A DNA stretch of 64,000 bases, taken from NCBI GenBank assembly GCA_003615045.1, contig ML014136.1, forward strand, positions 62,001 through 126,000. Reading direction: 5' to 3'. Shown one piece after another: positions 63,501-64,000 of the stretch. Numbering within the stretch: position 1 is the first letter of the stretch; every line of letters begins with the position of its first letter. This DNA is from Caulochytrium protostelioides. Its lineage: Eukaryota > Chytridiomycota > Caulochytriomycetes > Caulochytriales > Caulochytriaceae. Both the position numbers and the translations under genes were made by a program. The notes beneath the pieces are model-generated. The model searched no databases. It had not been told where the DNA came from and saw only the letters and a program-made list of their open reading frames with translations.

Positions 63501-64000
63501 GGATATCTCATCGGAGCACGTGCCCATCATCAAGGTGCGCTCGGAGCGGATCCGTGTGCGGTTCCAGGACGCGCCCTTCGAGGCGAAGCTCGCGCGGATC
63601 TACCAGCTCGGGAAAGTGGAGCAGCTTTCGCGGCTGGCGCGGTTTGAAGTGTTCCGCAACCACTCCATGAAATTCCTGGACCAAGAGATCTTTGGCGCCA
63701 ACATGTCCGCAGCCGATGACGAGACCGATGCCGCAGGGCCCCGCGAGATCCGAACCAAGCTCGAAGAAGCGTGGTGGCGACTGCATGCCTTCAACGCGCG
63801 ACGTTGGCACGCGCTGTGCATGGAGGCGTTCACGCAGGGCCGGTCCCGCACCTCCGCCCGGGCCGCCCCCGAACACGATATCGCCTATCCGTCGGAAACG
63901 GACACGCCGGACTTGTTCCTGCTCGAGTTCGAACACGTCAGCATCACGATCCGGGCCCCCGTGTTGCCGGATCCGACCTCGATCGAGGCGAGCTTGCACC
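57547..64000 (+). CDS. FMP27: Bridge-like lipid transfer protein of the FMP27/SABRE/Hobbit (BLTP2) family, 5' part
   Basis: A single frame stays open from the ATG (GGCACCATGG context) to the window edge, 2,151 codons and continuing. The N-terminus has one membrane helix (about residues 8-35, AVMPVWLLVLLLLYGAVYLAW) that would anchor it in the ER. The family opening follows: GSIGWLYLRDLRFQFD near 46, then CAGIHVTLHRPSLRIWRTVTI near 118. Later blocks such as VNLSWTPFYLFMPVDDSNHGFVV (near 1,560) and FLLEFEHVSITIRAP (near 2,130) are beta-rich repeats of the hydrophobic groove. These proteins form long channels moving bulk lipid at membrane contact sites. Disordered Ala/Pro/Ser insertions (roughly residues 150-650) make the protein longer than yeast Fmp27. 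The C-terminal part is missing only because the window ends. Confidence 0.85.
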   Translation, partial: MAFFIGLIRAVMPVWLLVLLLLYGAVYLAWYLFKTRIEQRSGLIIGSIGWLYLRDLRFQFDLQPLHADRSDPRPSEPRRPSTTAAASSSPLSSSSVPPPSQPSPPLSASTWQPRVKATCAGIHVTLHRPSLRIWRTVTIHINGLHVQVYLDEVTAAASASDAAPASASAATRKTAASPPHRRSASPPRPSTAHARGAKPASAHRPHLLAEDRLFRILLRIIDFEVTNVTLAAGVTGAVWHRLARSLRPSAAPMGAALNEMTTPMAAVLPGADLSPSSGLSVPAPTMAAAAAAAAAPPLGLAVEIPTQPSGRDGVGHSMPATLRSGADRDPSVPSPRAPIDTSGDDAAIHPDAIVPLLVFQQARIALALTPRALVDDDFTSAAATAEQGEQLPDDSDNDDDDELPSAGVDDTPADPSAVPANPFAPSELVPAPFAAPPRATPRATPGATPEATSGHAAGTPSAAPDPVHVAPSTSHGVNALTFSGRGGGELCFVIKLSAFTLHAPTIATTPAPRSYGALAGASDDPSRCSPRYGPLDPTAATNDSPGSQQTPRASGRRPEDMAHSRTLRHMSGASTYTVSHSSDVSLASSQTVRAGSAAALAAPGTAHPAAPTTPGAASSAHEAMPPPMPHLDALTGAPVLPSIIQSAPTPESLSDLAGGGLRRRRVVGGQADDATMAAGPSPATPAMTDRDVGNGPSEAASPAMGMGSPLAPDLTGPPSTLPVPRAEQLVLHTKHTSMFSLSYSMSFVTSRITSVNAGILIGSPSLNLDVVDQLVPLYQRIRRCIHPEPSPEEAAAAAAAAAAEPKDSPTVAAAKVDAKMEKMLQDMAHLAAARPTLAFYLQNAEIVGTAHRERFRGYLRHFVMRVHSDHSAPSSFSGLFSNQGRGAGPGTHGHGQAAPPIMPKHQLCASASFKQGRIMWLHSYQAPYSPLTRIPGMSSAAASLAGSPSLPHPYTRRMSFMPVLDSSGSASTAIPIPIPIPMGVTMTPGTLVGEMDMTVDGVDPHFAAMMAGSHLFTAPSGRGGHGGSSNGGHPVEASPGTSFQGTPQTSLPMGTSPMATPRAPLLPIHEADLAQGSGSATGGFPGLEYRTPLPYAFSMPMITIRHWLTIGSIEGLDLRADVGFTPQRGRMAAERPLPSLLQTKMFAGFDQPRIALPVSFLTAIISNTIPDSHPSRPSTPEASPATAVPDSDDDACRTGADHPANSSDPHRSIPGMDDLRASVAPLAEMPYAVSHLLDMLVSGQSSFELRMQQPVVNLDLETTPVVPDPAPPTGRPSGVAGGHSPLTPLAKRPSVSSPLVPSPHAANPNGAPSTNGAPTTLLNRVAFGAELLHFEARVLTKAIDAMMSSGTYGASTPSGGAQDAQSLLRSQLVLSQIYLGSTFAPPAHLPKQARRSSIADFIHMSSKIPPPMFTMSKVDAIWLLTLGSTITGIREHARALIDPERHLKLAAAGLSHTTVPTLGHLQTDLLVGLTTVEPNDGMLPAVQIFGKIKSALAKRAMVLRRRRRHAEVSPIFWESPSKAPPLRRPPRPQHASSTTALQPSASRLSASSVWTLGVNLSWTPFYLFMPVDDSNHGFVVKLSNFDLEYSIGQGSSPVHNLICCISKLKIVPVADFTKGPAVINLTQSWNGAPTGMGPPGASARLRPGVLSAKRHNMSVTSLAPLVVWQNVRLERVHMANTAAKGSLMLHAQTLKINLDLASLVVLFEVAGFMLKFYQAYRDTLAELVVQDSLDLEESPSYGPRGSHDPSTGVSRDDSTASLDGSQLFEDGASLGNDASKDHDLKHTEFFVVMDHTQVTCDLGNNVQLVLTAIPCEIYLGRNQDIDTQIHRLMLDIQTEPGLYQQFGNIQDFRVRMYPPKRHDRPDAAPKPARTPPPQSQPPPQPTRAMPNAFHASEPAPRWSGSAAPAPDPIEDSQTSHVMTIVVNAGLVEFLFPYEYEMAHVLEGFINTVKLVKLLFAMHLATYFVSRTSPPMSVPISPLAHPDISSEHVPIIKVRSERIRVRFQDAPFEAKLARIYQLGKVEQLSRLARFEVFRNHSMKFLDQEIFGANMSAADDETDAAGPREIRTKLEEAWWRLHAFNARRWHALCMEAFTQGRSRTSARAAPEHDIAYPSETDTPDLFLLEFEHVSITIRAPVLPDPTSIEASLH

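Overview
The window looks like 64 kb of nuclear DNA from a GC-rich, intron-poor, zoosporic (early-diverging) fungus. The fungal assignment rests on an NMA111-type nuclear HtrA protease, an LRO1-type acyltransferase, an FMP27/Hobbit protein, a SEN2 tRNA endonuclease subunit and a 7TM-RGS receptor. The zoosporic assignment rests on a radial-spoke gene (RSPH14), which implies a motile flagellum, and on a presenilin, a family missing from yeasts. Caulochytrium-like or other chytrid/blastoclad lineages would fit, but species cannot be fixed from the sequence alone. Coding third positions are strongly GC-biased, so nearly every gene has long antisense shadow frames; these were discarded.

Layout from left to right: the 3' end of an unknown gene (1-90); a 7TM-RGS protein (2227-4197); a disordered 691-aa protein (5023-7098); mitoribosomal uL5m (7726-8847); a giant PDAT/LRO1 acyltransferase (9591-14003); a two-exon nitrilase-family hydrolase (14162-15316, minus); a synaptobrevin R-SNARE (16777-17109); the ribosome-assembly factor MRT4 (17946-18761, minus); a CCDC137-like nucleolar protein (19608-20593, minus, two exons); a MYND-presenilin fusion (22405-25266); RSPH14 (25403-26590, minus); NMA111 (27692-31042); a two-exon monoacylglycerol lipase (31220-32471, minus); a PPPDE/DeSI-PUL protein (33569-35002, minus).

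From about 35.3 to 39.2 kb the base composition shifts towards AT. This island holds a decayed TnpB/Fanzor-like reading frame and an orphan secreted protein (37616-39208) with its own TATA box and upstream mini-ORFs. After it come a J-domain protein whose intron carries about 130 bp of CT microsatellite (40242-43645), SEN2 (44471-45721), a mitochondrial orphan with a poly-serine run (46423-48051), PSF1 of the GINS complex (48671-49270), a second Fanzor-like remnant, glutaryl-CoA dehydrogenase (49730-51277, minus, two exons), a zinc transporter (52121-53953, minus), CKS1 (55999-56430) and the 5' two-thirds or so of an FMP27/BLTP2 lipid-transfer protein running off the window (57547-64000).

The genes are a normal eukaryotic mix rather than a pathway cluster. 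Loose functional themes are lipid metabolism and transport (PDAT, monoacylglycerol lipase, BLTP2), ribosome biogenesis (MRT4, CCDC137-like, uL5m), cell cycle and replication (CKS1, PSF1) and membrane signalling or proteolysis (7TM-RGS, presenilin). All five introns inferred here are single per gene, lie towards the 5' end and have GTAAGT/GTATGA donors. The most unusual items are the MYND-presenilin fusion and the two Fanzor-like remnants.
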